Notes under the pieces: generated by a model | Seen by the model: the letters and a program-made list of their open reading frames with translations, nothing else | Database searches by the model: none | What the model was told of the DNA's origin: nothing | Translations under genes and position numbers: made by a program | Shown here: positions 1 to 7,300 of the stretch, one piece after another | How positions within the stretch are numbered: the stretch's first letter is position 1 | Layout of the letters: each line of letters opens with the position of its first letter | DNA from: Planctomycetota bacterium | GTDB taxonomy: Bacteria > Planctomycetota > Planctomycetia > Pirellulales > PALSA-1355 | Length of the DNA stretch: 64,000 nucleotides | Assembly: GCA_003389325.1 (NCBI GenBank) | Contig: QQVE01000034.1 | Coordinates: 186,001-250,000, forward strand | Reading direction: 5' to 3'

Positions 1-4
1 GCAG

Positions 5-238
5 ATGAATGTCGCCATCGTCCCCGCGACCAGAAAGAAGCTGATCGAATGTCGCCTGCTCAAGATCAGCGAGGTCTCGGACTGCCTGAATCTCAGCCGC
101 AGTTCGATCTACGGACTCATGGACGCAGGCCTGCTGGCGTACGTGAAGCTCGGCAAGAGCCGCCGGATACCGCTGTCCGCGGTGCAGAAGCTCGTCCGGG
201 AGGGGACCGTCACCGGGGAAAAGCTGATCGAAGTGTGA
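5..238 (+). CDS. Excisionase-like helix-turn-helix DNA-binding protein
   Basis: A 77-residue protein with a MerR/excisionase-type winged HTH. The order is LLKISEVSDCLNLSRSSIYG (HTH, about residues 18-37), then LLAYVKLGKSRRIPLSAVQKLV (wing and final helix). Proteins of this type bind att-site or promoter DNA and control excision or early transcription of integrated elements. It is the first complete gene visible and may continue an operon from the left of the window. A strong hairpin follows its stop codon. The family call is good. Whether it is the excisionase (Xis) partner of the integrase at 7301 is inferred from content only, since the two genes sit at opposite ends of the visible block. 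Confidence 0.8.
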   Translation: MNVAIVPATRKKLIECRLLKISEVSDCLNLSRSSIYGLMDAGLLAYVKLGKSRRIPLSAVQKLVREGTVTGEKLIEV

Positions 239-252
239 TCTTCCAGAAACGA

Positions 253-283
253 CATCGGCCAGTGCGGGGAACACTGGCCGGTG
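253..283 (+). terminator. 12-bp stem-loop after the HTH gene
   Basis: The arms 253-264 (CATCGGCCAGTG) and 272-283 (CACTGGCCGGTG) pair over 12 positions with one G-U pair, around a 7-nt loop. It lies between the HTH gene and the next start codon. There is no U-tract (the following bases are CCTTGT), so it may be a weak terminator, an mRNA stabiliser or a protein-binding site. Confidence 0.5.
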
Positions 284-319
284 CCTTGTACCACAACCTG
301 AAGGGAAGCGGTTTGAGCT

Positions 320-676
320 ATGGCAAGTGTACACGAAAGGGAAGCGGGGCGTAAGGCCTCCGCGGATACTGCTGTCGAAGCGTTGCACGTGTGTCAAATC
401 CGTCTGCTCATGGAGCGGATCGGCAGCACGGACGAAGTGCTATTGGACGATGCTATCGACTTCGCCCGCGACGAAGTGCGGCGACTGAGCGAATGGGAAA
501 TGGATCAGGCGTATTCGTTCCCCGGCCAATGGAAGGCCGAGCGGGCTTTGCCGGCGATGATCGGCTGCGATCAGGAAACGGTCGATGCCGTCTTTTCTCC
601 GCGGCGATCCAGGGTGGTCATCGACGCCCTGCGTCAATTCTGCAAGTCGCACCAGATCTCCACGGGGGTGCGATGA
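320..676 (+). CDS. Hypothetical element protein
   Basis: A 118-residue soluble protein that I do not recognise. It is rich in charged residues, is predicted mostly helical by eye, and has no signal peptide or membrane segment. Its stop codon overlaps the start of the DUF3987 gene in an ATGA arrangement (673-676), so translation of the two is probably coupled and the product may work with that ATPase, for instance in replication of the element. The start follows a purine-rich stretch near 300-309. No motif supports a specific function. Confidence 0.65.
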   Translation: MASVHEREAGRKASADTAVEALHVCQIRLLMERIGSTDEVLLDDAIDFARDEVRRLSEWEMDQAYSFPGQWKAERALPAMIGCDQETVDAVFSPRRSRVVIDALRQFCKSHQISTGVR

Positions 677-2280
677 TGGAGGCGGCCCCGTTGCGGTACG
701 TGCCGTTCCCTGATCACGTGCTACCCGAGCCGGTCGGGACATTCGTCCGCGAGGCGTCGGCTGCCATCGGGTGCGATGCCAGTTATATCGCACTGCCCAC
801 GCTGGCGTGCCTGGCACGAGCGATCGGCAACACGAGGGTGATCAAGCTGAAGCGAACCTGGACCGAGCCCGCGATCATCTGGGCCGCGATCGTCGGCAAG
901 TCGGGCACGCACAAGAGCCCGGCGATCCAGGCGGCGACGAAGATCCTGGCACAGAAGCAGTCCGAAGCGATCGCTGAGTATGCCGAAGCGAATGCCCGCT
1001 ACGCGCAGGAACAGGCGCAGTACGACAAGGATTATGCCGCGTGGAAGCGAGAGAAGAAAACCACGGAGCCCCCGCCGTGGGAACCGAAGCAACCGCACTG
1101 CCAAAGGTTCATTGCGAGCGACGTCACTATCGAAGCTCTCGCGGTTCTGCTGCATGGCCAGGACGATGGGGTGTTGGTTGTCCGCGATGAATTGGCCGGC
1201 TGGGTCAATGGCATCGGTCAATATAAGGCTGGCGGAAAGGGTGCTGACGCGGGGCATTGGCTCTCGTGCTGGTCCGGCACGCCGATGACCTTCGATCGCA
1301 AAACCGGCAACACGCCGATGATCCACGTGCCGCGTGCATCGGTGTCGATTGTGGGCGGCGTCCAGCCCGCGATCCTTCAGCGAGCAATGGGCGTTGAGCA
1401 TCTGCAAGATGGCATGTGCGCCCGGCTGCTGATGGCCATGCCGAAGCCCAAGCGGGTTACGTGGTCCGAGGCGATCGTGAACCCTGAGATCGAAGCCTTG
1501 ATGGCGAACGTTTTCGACGAGCTGTTGAAGCTGGAACCGGCGGCCACGCCCGAGGGTGAACCCGAACCCTTTGCAGTTCCGCTGACGCCCGAGGCGAAGT
1601 CTGCCTGGGTCGAATACTACAACCGCCATCGTGCGGAGATGGAAAGTCTCGACGCCGATCTGACCTCCGCTTACGCGAAACTGGAAGCGTACGCGGCAAG
1701 GTTTGGTCTGATCTTCCAGATGGTTGCCGCGGCGGCTGGTGCTGCATCAAACGACGTGATCGACCAGACCGCCATCGAAGCGGGCATCGCCCTTTCCGAC
1801 TGGTTTGCCAACGAAGCCAAGCGAGTTTACGGCATGTTCGCTGAGACTGACGACGAACGTGATCGACGCGAACTGATCGAGTGGATCGCCAAGCAAGGCG
1901 GCGTCGTCACGGCCCGCGATCTGGCTCGTGGTCCGCGGAAGTTCCGAAAGGATGCCGAGCCAGTGCTGAACGATCTGATGCTACGTGGCGTTGGCCATTG
2001 GATGTTCCGCCCCCCTGGACCCAAGGGCGGCCGGGCGACCCGGGTGTTCTGTCTGGCCAGCCGCAGCGGACCACCTCCTGGGATCTACCGCACGGAGTGG
2101 GAAGCGAACGAAGGGCAGGCCCTTCCACCAGGCGAGTCTGCACTCCGCATGATCCACGAGCGAATGGATGGCGACGAAACCTCTGGCGACGAAACCCATC
2201 TGAAACCCGAGCAAAACGGGGGTTGTGTCACCAGGGGTTCTGTCACCAAGGGCAGAAACGCTGGGGAGGATCGGGCATGA
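673..2280 (+). CDS. DUF3987-family primase/helicase-like ATPase
   Basis: A 535-residue protein of the DUF3987 type, common in phages and integrated elements and thought to act in replication initiation as a helicase or primase-linked ATPase. A Walker A-like loop GKSGTHKS is at residues 75-82 and a Walker B-like segment VLVVRDE ends at about D172-E173. A helical insertion rich in Ala, Glu and Lys lies between them (about 90-140). The open frame extends upstream to 391, but the ATG at 673 overlaps the previous stop (ATGA) and gives the normal N-terminus, so the upstream part is a shadow. Its own stop overlaps the next start (2277). The N-terminal VPFPDHVLPEPVGTFVREAS is typical of the family. 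Confidence 0.85.
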   Translation: MMEAAPLRYVPFPDHVLPEPVGTFVREASAAIGCDASYIALPTLACLARAIGNTRVIKLKRTWTEPAIIWAAIVGKSGTHKSPAIQAATKILAQKQSEAIAEYAEANARYAQEQAQYDKDYAAWKREKKTTEPPPWEPKQPHCQRFIASDVTIEALAVLLHGQDDGVLVVRDELAGWVNGIGQYKAGGKGADAGHWLSCWSGTPMTFDRKTGNTPMIHVPRASVSIVGGVQPAILQRAMGVEHLQDGMCARLLMAMPKPKRVTWSEAIVNPEIEALMANVFDELLKLEPAATPEGEPEPFAVPLTPEAKSAWVEYYNRHRAEMESLDADLTSAYAKLEAYAARFGLIFQMVAAAAGAASNDVIDQTAIEAGIALSDWFANEAKRVYGMFAETDDERDRRELIEWIAKQGGVVTARDLARGPRKFRKDAEPVLNDLMLRGVGHWMFRPPGPKGGRATRVFCLASRSGPPPGIYRTEWEANEGQALPPGESALRMIHERMDGDETSGDETHLKPEQNGGCVTRGSVTKGRNAGEDRA

Positions 2281-2537
2281 GCAGCAAGCTGGTCCCCACC
2301 CAAAACGGCAAACCCGCTGCCGCTGGCGTTCAACCTTCGACGTTGGCTCCGATTGAGCGGGGCTGCATCTACCCATTGAGCGTGTTTTCAGCACGTACGG
2401 GACTTGGCGGCTGGGCACTACGCAAGGCCCGGCGGGATGGTCTCCGTGTGGTGAAGGTTGGCCGGTGCAAGTTTGTCCGCGGCGACGACTTCGCGGCCTA
2501 CCTGGAAACCCTGGAAAGTGAGGCATCGGATTCGTAA
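2277..2537 (+). CDS. Small DNA-binding-like element protein
   Basis: An 86-residue protein whose ATG overlaps the DUF3987 stop codon (ATGA at 2277-2280). The C-terminal half, FSARTGLGGWALRKARRDGL followed by RVVKVGRCKFVRGDDFAAYL, resembles the HTH-plus-wing layout of excisionase/MerR-type proteins, with a disordered Pro/Ala-rich N-terminus. A role in controlling or assisting replication of the element is plausible from position only. A frame extending upstream to 1881 is open but overlaps the ATPase gene fully and is not credible as the start. Confidence 0.7.
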   Translation: MSSKLVPTQNGKPAAAGVQPSTLAPIERGCIYPLSVFSARTGLGGWALRKARRDGLRVVKVGRCKFVRGDDFAAYLETLESEASDS

Positions 2538-2630
2538 TCCGCTGCCGACCCCTTACGTGGCAAGCACTTAGGACGCCTGACGTACCCGCACTGTTACCAG
2601 ACCGCCCCCGAAAACGGACTCAAACGACCG

Positions 2631-3044
2631 ATGCCAGCCCCCCGCGACAATGCGAACCGAACCCGATCCGGCAAACGAGCCTGGACGACCGTCAAGCGGC
2701 TGCCCAAGGGCAGCGGGCTGGTCCGTCAGGCGTTGTACGCCGAGCGTGACGAGCTGGAGTCTGCGGTGTGTCTGCGGCATGGGGAGATCACGCTGTATCA
2801 CGCGGCGATTCTCCAGAGTGCCATACGCCACAGCGGCCGGGCCCAACTACTCGAACGCTGGCTCCGAACGGAACCCGACCTGGGGCTGCAGGACCGGCTA
2901 GCTGTGCTGCGCGAGATCGGCAACGCCAGCGACAGCCGCGACAAGTGCGTGCAGAAGTTGGGCCTGGACAAGGTGCCGGAGACGGACCCCTGGGCAGCCC
3001 TGGACGCCCCCTCAGATGCCCCGGATGGAGAACCGCCCCGATGA
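2631..3044 (+). CDS. Hypothetical element protein (137 aa)
   Basis: A 137-residue helical protein. The N-terminus is basic (residues 1-28, many Arg and Lys), the middle (about 45-95) contains predicted amphipathic helices, and the tail is acidic and Pro-rich (PETDPWAALDAPSDAPDGE). The stop overlaps the start of the 53-residue gene downstream (ATGA at 3041). I do not recognise the family. A small-terminase-like DNA-recognition role would fit the position shortly upstream of the large terminase, but nothing in the sequence proves it. Confidence 0.65.
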   Translation: MPAPRDNANRTRSGKRAWTTVKRLPKGSGLVRQALYAERDELESAVCLRHGEITLYHAAILQSAIRHSGRAQLLERWLRTEPDLGLQDRLAVLREIGNASDSRDKCVQKLGLDKVPETDPWAALDAPSDAPDGEPPR

Positions 3045-3202
3045 TCGGATCACGCAAATGGCCGCGACGGCGGCAATCTCGCCCCCACTTCAAACCCGCC
3101 TGGATGACTCAGTGGGAGTTGGACCGCGAGCGATGGAAACGGGAAAAGGCCGAAGCCCGACGCAAGGCCCGGCTGGCCAAGAAACGGAGTCGCCCGACAT
3201 GA
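3041..3202 (+). CDS. 53-residue highly basic element protein
   Basis: A short gene joined to both neighbours by 4-bp ATGA overlaps: with the previous stop at 3041-3044 and with the ssb start at 3199-3202. The product is extremely basic, opening with MIGSRKWPRRRQSRPHF and ending in a Lys/Arg/Ala-rich helix (REKAEARRKARLAKKRSR is close to its end). Such a composition fits a nucleic-acid-binding peptide. The double coupling is the main evidence that it is real. Confidence 0.6.
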   Translation: MIGSRKWPRRRQSRPHFKPAWMTQWELDRERWKREKAEARRKARLAKKRSRPT

Positions 3203-3591
3203 ACGGATTCAACCGCGTGCTGGTGATCGGCACCGTCGTCCAACCCGTGGAACTGCGGCATACCCCGAAGGGCAAGCCCGTGACCACGCTGCGGTTGGCC
3301 GTCAATGAAGTCCGCCGGGATATCGACGGCAACCCCTGCGATGAGACGTGCTACATCTCGTGCGAGGTGTGGGGCCGGTCGGCTGAGCTCTCGGCGGATC
3401 TGCTCGACGTGGGCAGCCCCGCCGTCGTAGATGGGCGTCTGAAGCTTTCCCAGTGGGAGAAAAACGGCAAGAAGCACAGCCGCCACTACATCCTGGCTGA
3501 TCGCGTGCAGGCACTCACCCCACCCGCCCGACGTGCCGAGCCAGGCGACCAGTCCGTAGTGAAGTCTGCGGCGAACGAAATAGCGTTCTGA
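3199..3591 (+). CDS. ssb: Single-stranded DNA-binding protein (phage/element type)
   Basis: A 130-residue OB-fold SSB. The start MNGFNRVLVIGTVVQPVELR is the canonical first strand, followed by GKPVTTLRLAVNE and later CYISCEVWGRSAELSADLL and GSPAVVDGRLKLSQWE, all standard SSB segments. The ATG at 3199 has GGAG at 3186-3189 and overlaps the previous stop; the open frame reaching 3016 is not needed. The C-terminus ends EIAF, reminiscent of the partner-binding acidic tip of bacterial SSBs but less acidic. It would coat single-stranded DNA during replication of the element, with the DUF3987 protein. Confidence 0.95.
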   Translation: MNGFNRVLVIGTVVQPVELRHTPKGKPVTTLRLAVNEVRRDIDGNPCDETCYISCEVWGRSAELSADLLDVGSPAVVDGRLKLSQWEKNGKKHSRHYILADRVQALTPPARRAEPGDQSVVKSAANEIAF

Positions 3592-3613
3592 GGAGTTTGG
3601 TTTGTCCACCGGC

Positions 3614-3684
3614 GCCCCCGCCGCTTGTCGCGGCTAGGGGCGGACCCGCAAGGCACGCTCTTGGTCTCTGCGGGGCTAGGGGCG
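3614..3684 (+). repeat. Hairpin and 11-bp direct repeat upstream of the terminase gene
   Basis: The 120-bp gap between ssb and terL holds an inverted repeat (GCCCCCGCCGC at 3614-3624 pairing with GCGGCTAGGGGC at 3630-3641, with a small internal loop) and an exact 11-bp direct repeat GGCTAGGGGCG at 3632-3642 and 3674-3684, 42 bp apart. A good ribosome binding site, AGGAGAAG (3701-3708), follows. It could be a terminator/regulator between early and packaging genes, or a recognition site for the packaging machinery. Confidence 0.5.
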
Positions 3685-3711
3685 TGCAGCGGGTTTTATT
3701 AGGAGAAGTCG

Positions 3712-5148
3712 ATGAGCAGCGAAGCAGTGCGAGCGAAGCCCGCAGAGTTTCGGCGACGTTTGAATGTCGAGACCAACGGCGTGGTGCAGAAGTTGTCCAA
3801 GGTGATCGAGACTTGGCAGGCCAAGGATTTTGCGGCACTGGACGGCGGTTTACAAGTCGCGGCCGGTGTGGCTCCTACGTCCGAAGTGATCCAGCGAGCG
3901 TATTTGGAAAGGGCCCGCGGTCACTCCAAGACAACCGACATCGCCATCAATCTGGCGTATGTCTTGAACGCGGCGACGGCGGCGATCACCGCCATCTGCG
4001 TGGCTGCCGATGCCGATCAGGCTCGTCTGGTGCTCGATGCACTGGCGTTGCTGTGCCGAATCAATCCACCCTTGGGCAAGGTGCTGGAAATCCAGAAGAA
4101 TGCCGTCATCAATCGCAAGACCGGAGCGAAGGTGACGGTGCTCTCCAGCGATGCCCCGAGCAGTTGGGGTTTATTGCCCGACTTTATCGTCTGCGATGAG
4201 TTGACGCACTGGCAGCAAGGCGAAGCGTTGTTCGAGTCGTTGCTTTCGTCGGCGGCTAAGCGTGCCAAGTGCATGATGGTCATCATCTCGAATGCCGGCT
4301 TGGGCATGGGCACCTCTTGGCAGTGGAAGATCCGCGAAGCCGCGGCGGAGAGTCCCCGCTGGTACTTCTCACGGCTCGATGGTCCCGTGGCGTCGTGGAT
4401 CAGCGAGGAGATTCTGGACGAGCAGCGGAAGCTGATGACCACCACGGGATTCAACCGGGTGTGGCTGAATCAGTGGCAGGCTCAATCGGGCGATGCTCTG
4501 GAAATGGCCGACGTAATGGCCTGCGTCGATCGTCAGCTAGACGTGATGAACGGCGATGAGGAAGGGTTTGTCTTTGAAGCCGGCTTGGACATTGGAGCCA
4601 AGCATGATCACTCGGCTCTGGTCGTGGTGGGCACGCATACGGCCGACAGTTACATGCAGTTGGCGTCGTGCCAATCGTGGGCACCACCGCGGCCGGGTGC
4701 GGAAGTGGATCTGGAGCAGGTGAAGCTGGCGGTGCTCGAAGCACAGTGGCGGTACGGATTGTTGAACGTGCTGTATGACCCAAGCCAAGCTCGTCTGATG
4801 GCTCAACAGCTTCGGCGTGAGAACGTCAACATGGTGGAAGTCCCCTTCACGGCCAAGTGGACGGATCGAATGGCCCACGTGATCCTTCAAGCGTTCCGCA
4901 ATCGGCAGATCCGGCTGTATCACGAGCCGGCATTGTTGGCGGACTTGTCCAGGCTGTCGATCGAGCAGAGAAGCTACGGATACAAGCTCGTCGCCCCATC
5001 GGACGCAGCCCACGGGCACGCGGATCGTGCGATCGCGTTGGCGTTGGCGTTGCTTTCGGGCGAGATGAGCATTTCCGAATACGTCGAGCCGGAGCCGCCG
5101 CTGCCGTCCTCGATTTTTGATCTTGTTGGCGGCGAGCCCCATTTCTGA
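3712..5148 (+). CDS. Phage terminase large subunit (TerL)
   Basis: A 478-residue protein with both TerL modules. The ATPase half has a Walker A-type loop RGHSKT (residues 69-74) and a Walker B DFIVCDE (about 157-163) followed by LTHW. The nuclease half has the RNase H-like acidic motifs GLDIGAKHDHSA (about 291-302), VLYDPSQA, and DAAHGHADRA (about 431-440). TerL pumps DNA into empty proheads and cuts it into genome lengths. The length is normal and no key motif is missing, so it could be active. AGGAGAAG at 3701 sets the start. It is followed 10 bp later by the prohead-protease-like gene, but no portal gene follows, which is unusual. Confidence 0.93.
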   Translation: MSSEAVRAKPAEFRRRLNVETNGVVQKLSKVIETWQAKDFAALDGGLQVAAGVAPTSEVIQRAYLERARGHSKTTDIAINLAYVLNAATAAITAICVAADADQARLVLDALALLCRINPPLGKVLEIQKNAVINRKTGAKVTVLSSDAPSSWGLLPDFIVCDELTHWQQGEALFESLLSSAAKRAKCMMVIISNAGLGMGTSWQWKIREAAAESPRWYFSRLDGPVASWISEEILDEQRKLMTTTGFNRVWLNQWQAQSGDALEMADVMACVDRQLDVMNGDEEGFVFEAGLDIGAKHDHSALVVVGTHTADSYMQLASCQSWAPPRPGAEVDLEQVKLAVLEAQWRYGLLNVLYDPSQARLMAQQLRRENVNMVEVPFTAKWTDRMAHVILQAFRNRQIRLYHEPALLADLSRLSIEQRSYGYKLVAPSDAAHGHADRAIALALALLSGEMSISEYVEPEPPLPSSIFDLVGGEPHF

Positions 5149-5158
5149 GGAGCAGAGT

Positions 5159-5806
5159 ATGTCCATCGAAAACATCTTGGAACGTGCCAGCGTCAGCGGT
5201 CGTGTGGATCGTCAAGCTGGTGTCATTCGAGGCGTCAAGATCTTGGGACTGGATTCCAAGAACGGACGCACCTACACCGAGGAAGCCTGCCAAAAGGCCG
5301 CCTCGCTCTACGAGGGTGCGAAGGTCAACGTGAATCATCCCAAGGGCCGACCGGATGGGCCGCGGGATTATCAAGATCGCATCGGGACTCTACACAACGT
5401 CCGCTTTGAGCGGGGCGGATTGTTCGGCGACTTGCACTTCAACGTCAAGCATCCGCTGGCGGAACAACTGATGTGGGACGCCGAGCACTCGCCGCAGTCG
5501 TGCGGGCTTTCCCACAACGCTGAATGCAGGATTAGCCGACGCAGCGGCAAGCAAGTCGTCGAGGCAATCGTGCGCGTGCGTTCGGTCGACCTGGTTGCCG
5601 AGCCGGCGACGGCTAGCTCACTGTTTGAATCGGTTGGCGACGATCCCGAGACCGTCCACAGCACGGAGCAATTCGTGGCGACGCTGCGAGGCCAGACAAC
5701 CATCCCCGCGAGCGTCCGCGTCCAAGCGACCGAGGCGATGCTGGGGCGGTCCACGGTCACGTTTCAAAACGTCCACGATTTCGTCCACGAGTTGCGGCGA
5801 GACTAA
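5159..5806 (+). CDS. Prohead (capsid maturation) protease-like protein
   Basis: A 215-residue protein that resembles phage head-maturation proteases of the S78/U35 kind. The start of the domain, GVIRGVKILGLDSKNGRTYT, is typical. The likely catalytic residues are His60 in VNVNHP and Ser118 in SCGLSH, with VRSVDLVAEPAT closing the fold (about residues 140-152). These enzymes cut scaffold and capsid proteins while the head matures. A ribosome site GAGGAGCAG (5147-5154) supports the ATG at 5159 over the upstream in-frame 5117. No capsid substrate is encoded nearby, so it would need a partner from left of the window or from a helper phage. Confidence 0.8.
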   Translation: MSIENILERASVSGRVDRQAGVIRGVKILGLDSKNGRTYTEEACQKAASLYEGAKVNVNHPKGRPDGPRDYQDRIGTLHNVRFERGGLFGDLHFNVKHPLAEQLMWDAEHSPQSCGLSHNAECRISRRSGKQVVEAIVRVRSVDLVAEPATASSLFESVGDDPETVHSTEQFVATLRGQTTIPASVRVQATEAMLGRSTVTFQNVHDFVHELRRD

Positions 5807-5834
5807 ACGAACCTTTTTGAACGGAGTGCATTTC

Positions 5835-6599
5835 ATGCTTGGAGCAATTCGACGGCTACGCGGTCCACGTCCTGGGACGCAGCAAGCCTATGAGCAGATG
5901 GTCCGCGACGTGGCCGATGGCAAGCCGCTGCCGGCCAACGTGGACGACATTCTCGACGGCCGCGAGATGGCCGAGTTTGAAGGCGATCTACAGCGGCTAC
6001 TGGATCGGCGGAAAGCCGCCAAGGATCTGGAAACCGCCCGGGCGATGGACGCGGACGTGCAGGCGGCCGAGAAGGCTGTCACCGCTGCGATGGCCGCGAT
6101 CGAAAACCATCCGCTGGTGCAGGCGACGAAGGAACTCGACGAGCTGAAGAAGCGGCTGCTGCTTGCCCAAGAGGGTGCGGCCCGCACGCGATCGGCACAG
6201 ACGAAGGTGCTGAACGGGGCGAATCACGTGTTGTTCTCGACGGCCAGCAGGAAGCTCAGCGAAGGTCGCCACGCGATCAGCAATCAGGTCGCCAGCCTGG
6301 AGCGGGAGCGTGCCAAGGTGGCATTGTCGCCCGATGAGCAAAAGCAGTTCGCCGCGGCGGAGAGTGCCGTGCGAGATCTCCCTGGGCAGATCGAGCAGGC
6401 CAGCGACGAGATCAAGCCCGTCCTAAGTGCCAGGCTGTTGTACCAGCGGACCGCGTTGTCGCAATTCAAGGCTCGCCAGAAGGAAGTGGCCAAGCTCGAC
6501 AAGGCGATCGCCAAAGTGCAGGCGACGGGCAAGAAAGAATCTGGGCACCACCTCGTGCCCGAGAACATGGAGTTCACCAGCAAGCCCGTGGGGGCGTAG
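5835..6599 (+). CDS. Coiled-coil element protein, possible scaffold
   Basis: A 254-residue protein made almost wholly of long helices with heptad patterns (about residues 45-130 and 150-240), rich in Ala, Glu, Lys and Gln. It follows the prohead-protease-like gene by 28 bp with an ACGGAGTG ribosome site (5821-5828). A scaffold next to its protease would be a normal phage arrangement, and coiled-coil content fits, but no specific family was recognised. The open frame extends to 5595, overlapping the protease gene, and is not used. Confidence 0.7.
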   Translation: MLGAIRRLRGPRPGTQQAYEQMVRDVADGKPLPANVDDILDGREMAEFEGDLQRLLDRRKAAKDLETARAMDADVQAAEKAVTAAMAAIENHPLVQATKELDELKKRLLLAQEGAARTRSAQTKVLNGANHVLFSTASRKLSEGRHAISNQVASLERERAKVALSPDEQKQFAAAESAVRDLPGQIEQASDEIKPVLSARLLYQRTALSQFKARQKEVAKLDKAIAKVQATGKKESGHHLVPENMEFTSKPVGA

Positions 6600-6607
6600 G
6601 AACAATG

Positions 6608-6661
6608 CCGGTACCTGGCCGCTGCTGTATCCCCCCTTTGCAGTGTGCGGCCGGGTGCCGG
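6608..6661 (+). other. Strong stem-loop in the gap before the 57-residue gene
   Basis: Segments 6608-6622 and 6647-6661 pair over 15 positions with two G-U pairs (CCGGTACCTGGCCGC with GCGGCCGGGTGCCGG), enclosing a loop that contains a run of six C. It occupies nearly the whole gap between the coiled-coil gene and the ribosome binding site at 6669. It may act as an attenuator, an mRNA processing site or a protein-binding site. Confidence 0.5.
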
Positions 6662-6683
6662 TCGGATCAAAGGAGAATTGAAG

Positions 6684-6857
6684 ATGATCATGCAACGAAG
6701 CGAGCGGGCCGTGCGTGACGAGTTGAGCAAGGTGGAGCACCACCTGGCCAACCTCACGAAGTACATGGCCGAAGTGGAAGGGCATCGAGATCGTCTGATC
6801 GCCGAACTGTCCGACGAAGATGGTGCCCACGACAGCCGCCAAACCTACGGACGGTGA
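6684..6857 (+). CDS. 57-residue helical element protein
   Basis: A small protein beginning MIMQRSERAVRDELSKVE, charged and probably a single long helix or helical hairpin, with a polar tail. A very good ribosome site AAGGAGAA (6669-6676) precedes the ATG at 6684, which supports expression. It is the last gene of the phage-like block before the regulator/integrase unit. The function is unknown. No homology or motif was recognised. Confidence 0.6.
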   Translation: MIMQRSERAVRDELSKVEHHLANLTKYMAEVEGHRDRLIAELSDEDGAHDSRQTYGR

Positions 6858-6877
6858 ACGCGAGATTTGCCGTCTAA

Positions 6878-6948
6878 GCCCCGGTTGCCCCGGACGTGTT
6901 AGTGGTCGCCCCGTGCCATCCGATGCGTTCCTGGGGCATCCTGGGGCG
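6878..6948 (+). terminator. Long imperfect hairpin ending the packaging-gene block
   Basis: A tandem GCCCCGG/GCCCCGG (6878-6893) faces a 10-bp tandem repeat CCTGGGGC (6930-6947), so that both repeat units can pair in one long imperfect stem. It lies just after the last gene of the block and before the promoter of the XRE gene. No U-tract follows, so a rho-dependent or structural role is possible. Confidence 0.4.
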
Positions 6949-7011
6949 TCGGTTTCGGGCTGGTCGGCGGTCGGATTGGCGTAAGTGCTTATTTTTCGTG
7001 TTGGCGGATGC

Positions 7012-7039
7012 TTGATGTAGTACACACGTCCTATATAAT
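7012..7039 (+). promoter_or_regulatory. Sigma-70-type promoter of the XRE-integrase unit
   Basis: A -35 TTGATG (7012-7017), a 16-bp spacer and a perfect -10 TATAAT (7034-7039). Transcription would begin near 7046 and run into the XRE and integrase genes. It is the best-looking promoter in the element. Confidence 0.8.
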
Positions 7040-7073
7040 GATCGTGTCACAACCGAAGGTGGAGCACGATCAT
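7038..7073 (+). promoter_or_regulatory. 9-bp inverted repeat across -10 box and start codon (probable operator)
   Basis: ATGATCGTG (7038-7046) is exactly repeated in inverted orientation as CACGATCAT (7065-7073). The left arm begins inside the -10 element and the right arm contains the first bases of the XRE start codon. A dimeric repressor bound here would block the promoter, so autoregulation by the XRE protein is likely. In RNA it could also form a hairpin that hides the start codon. Confidence 0.6.
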
Positions 7074-7296
7074 GGCCAAGCGTCGAGTCAGTTTGCACGA
7101 CCAGCTACGTCAGCGGATCGCCGATAGTGGCGTGACCTTGTATCGCATCGCAAAGGACTCGGACGTGAAGTATGCCGTGCTGCATCGCTTCGTGAACCGG
7201 ACGGCCGGCATGTCGCTCGATTCGGCCGACAAGCTGGCGGCGTATTTCGGTCTGAGGTTTTGCAAGGATTTGAACACAAAGAAGAAGGGAGGGTAG
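7072..7296 (+). CDS. Short Cro/XRE-family regulator
   Basis: A 74-residue helix-turn-helix protein: LRQRIADSGVTLYRIAKDSD forms helices 1-2, VKYAVLHRFVNRTAGMSLDS the recognition helix and its follow-up, and ADKLAAYFGLRF the last helix. Such proteins repress or switch transcription of lysogenic elements. It lies 4 bp upstream of the integrase in one unit and probably controls integrase expression. A 9-bp inverted repeat overlaps its own start codon. The C-terminus is a short Lys tail with no second domain. Confidence 0.8.
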   Translation: MAKRRVSLHDQLRQRIADSGVTLYRIAKDSDVKYAVLHRFVNRTAGMSLDSADKLAAYFGLRFCKDLNTKKKGG

Positions 7297-7300
7297 ACGG

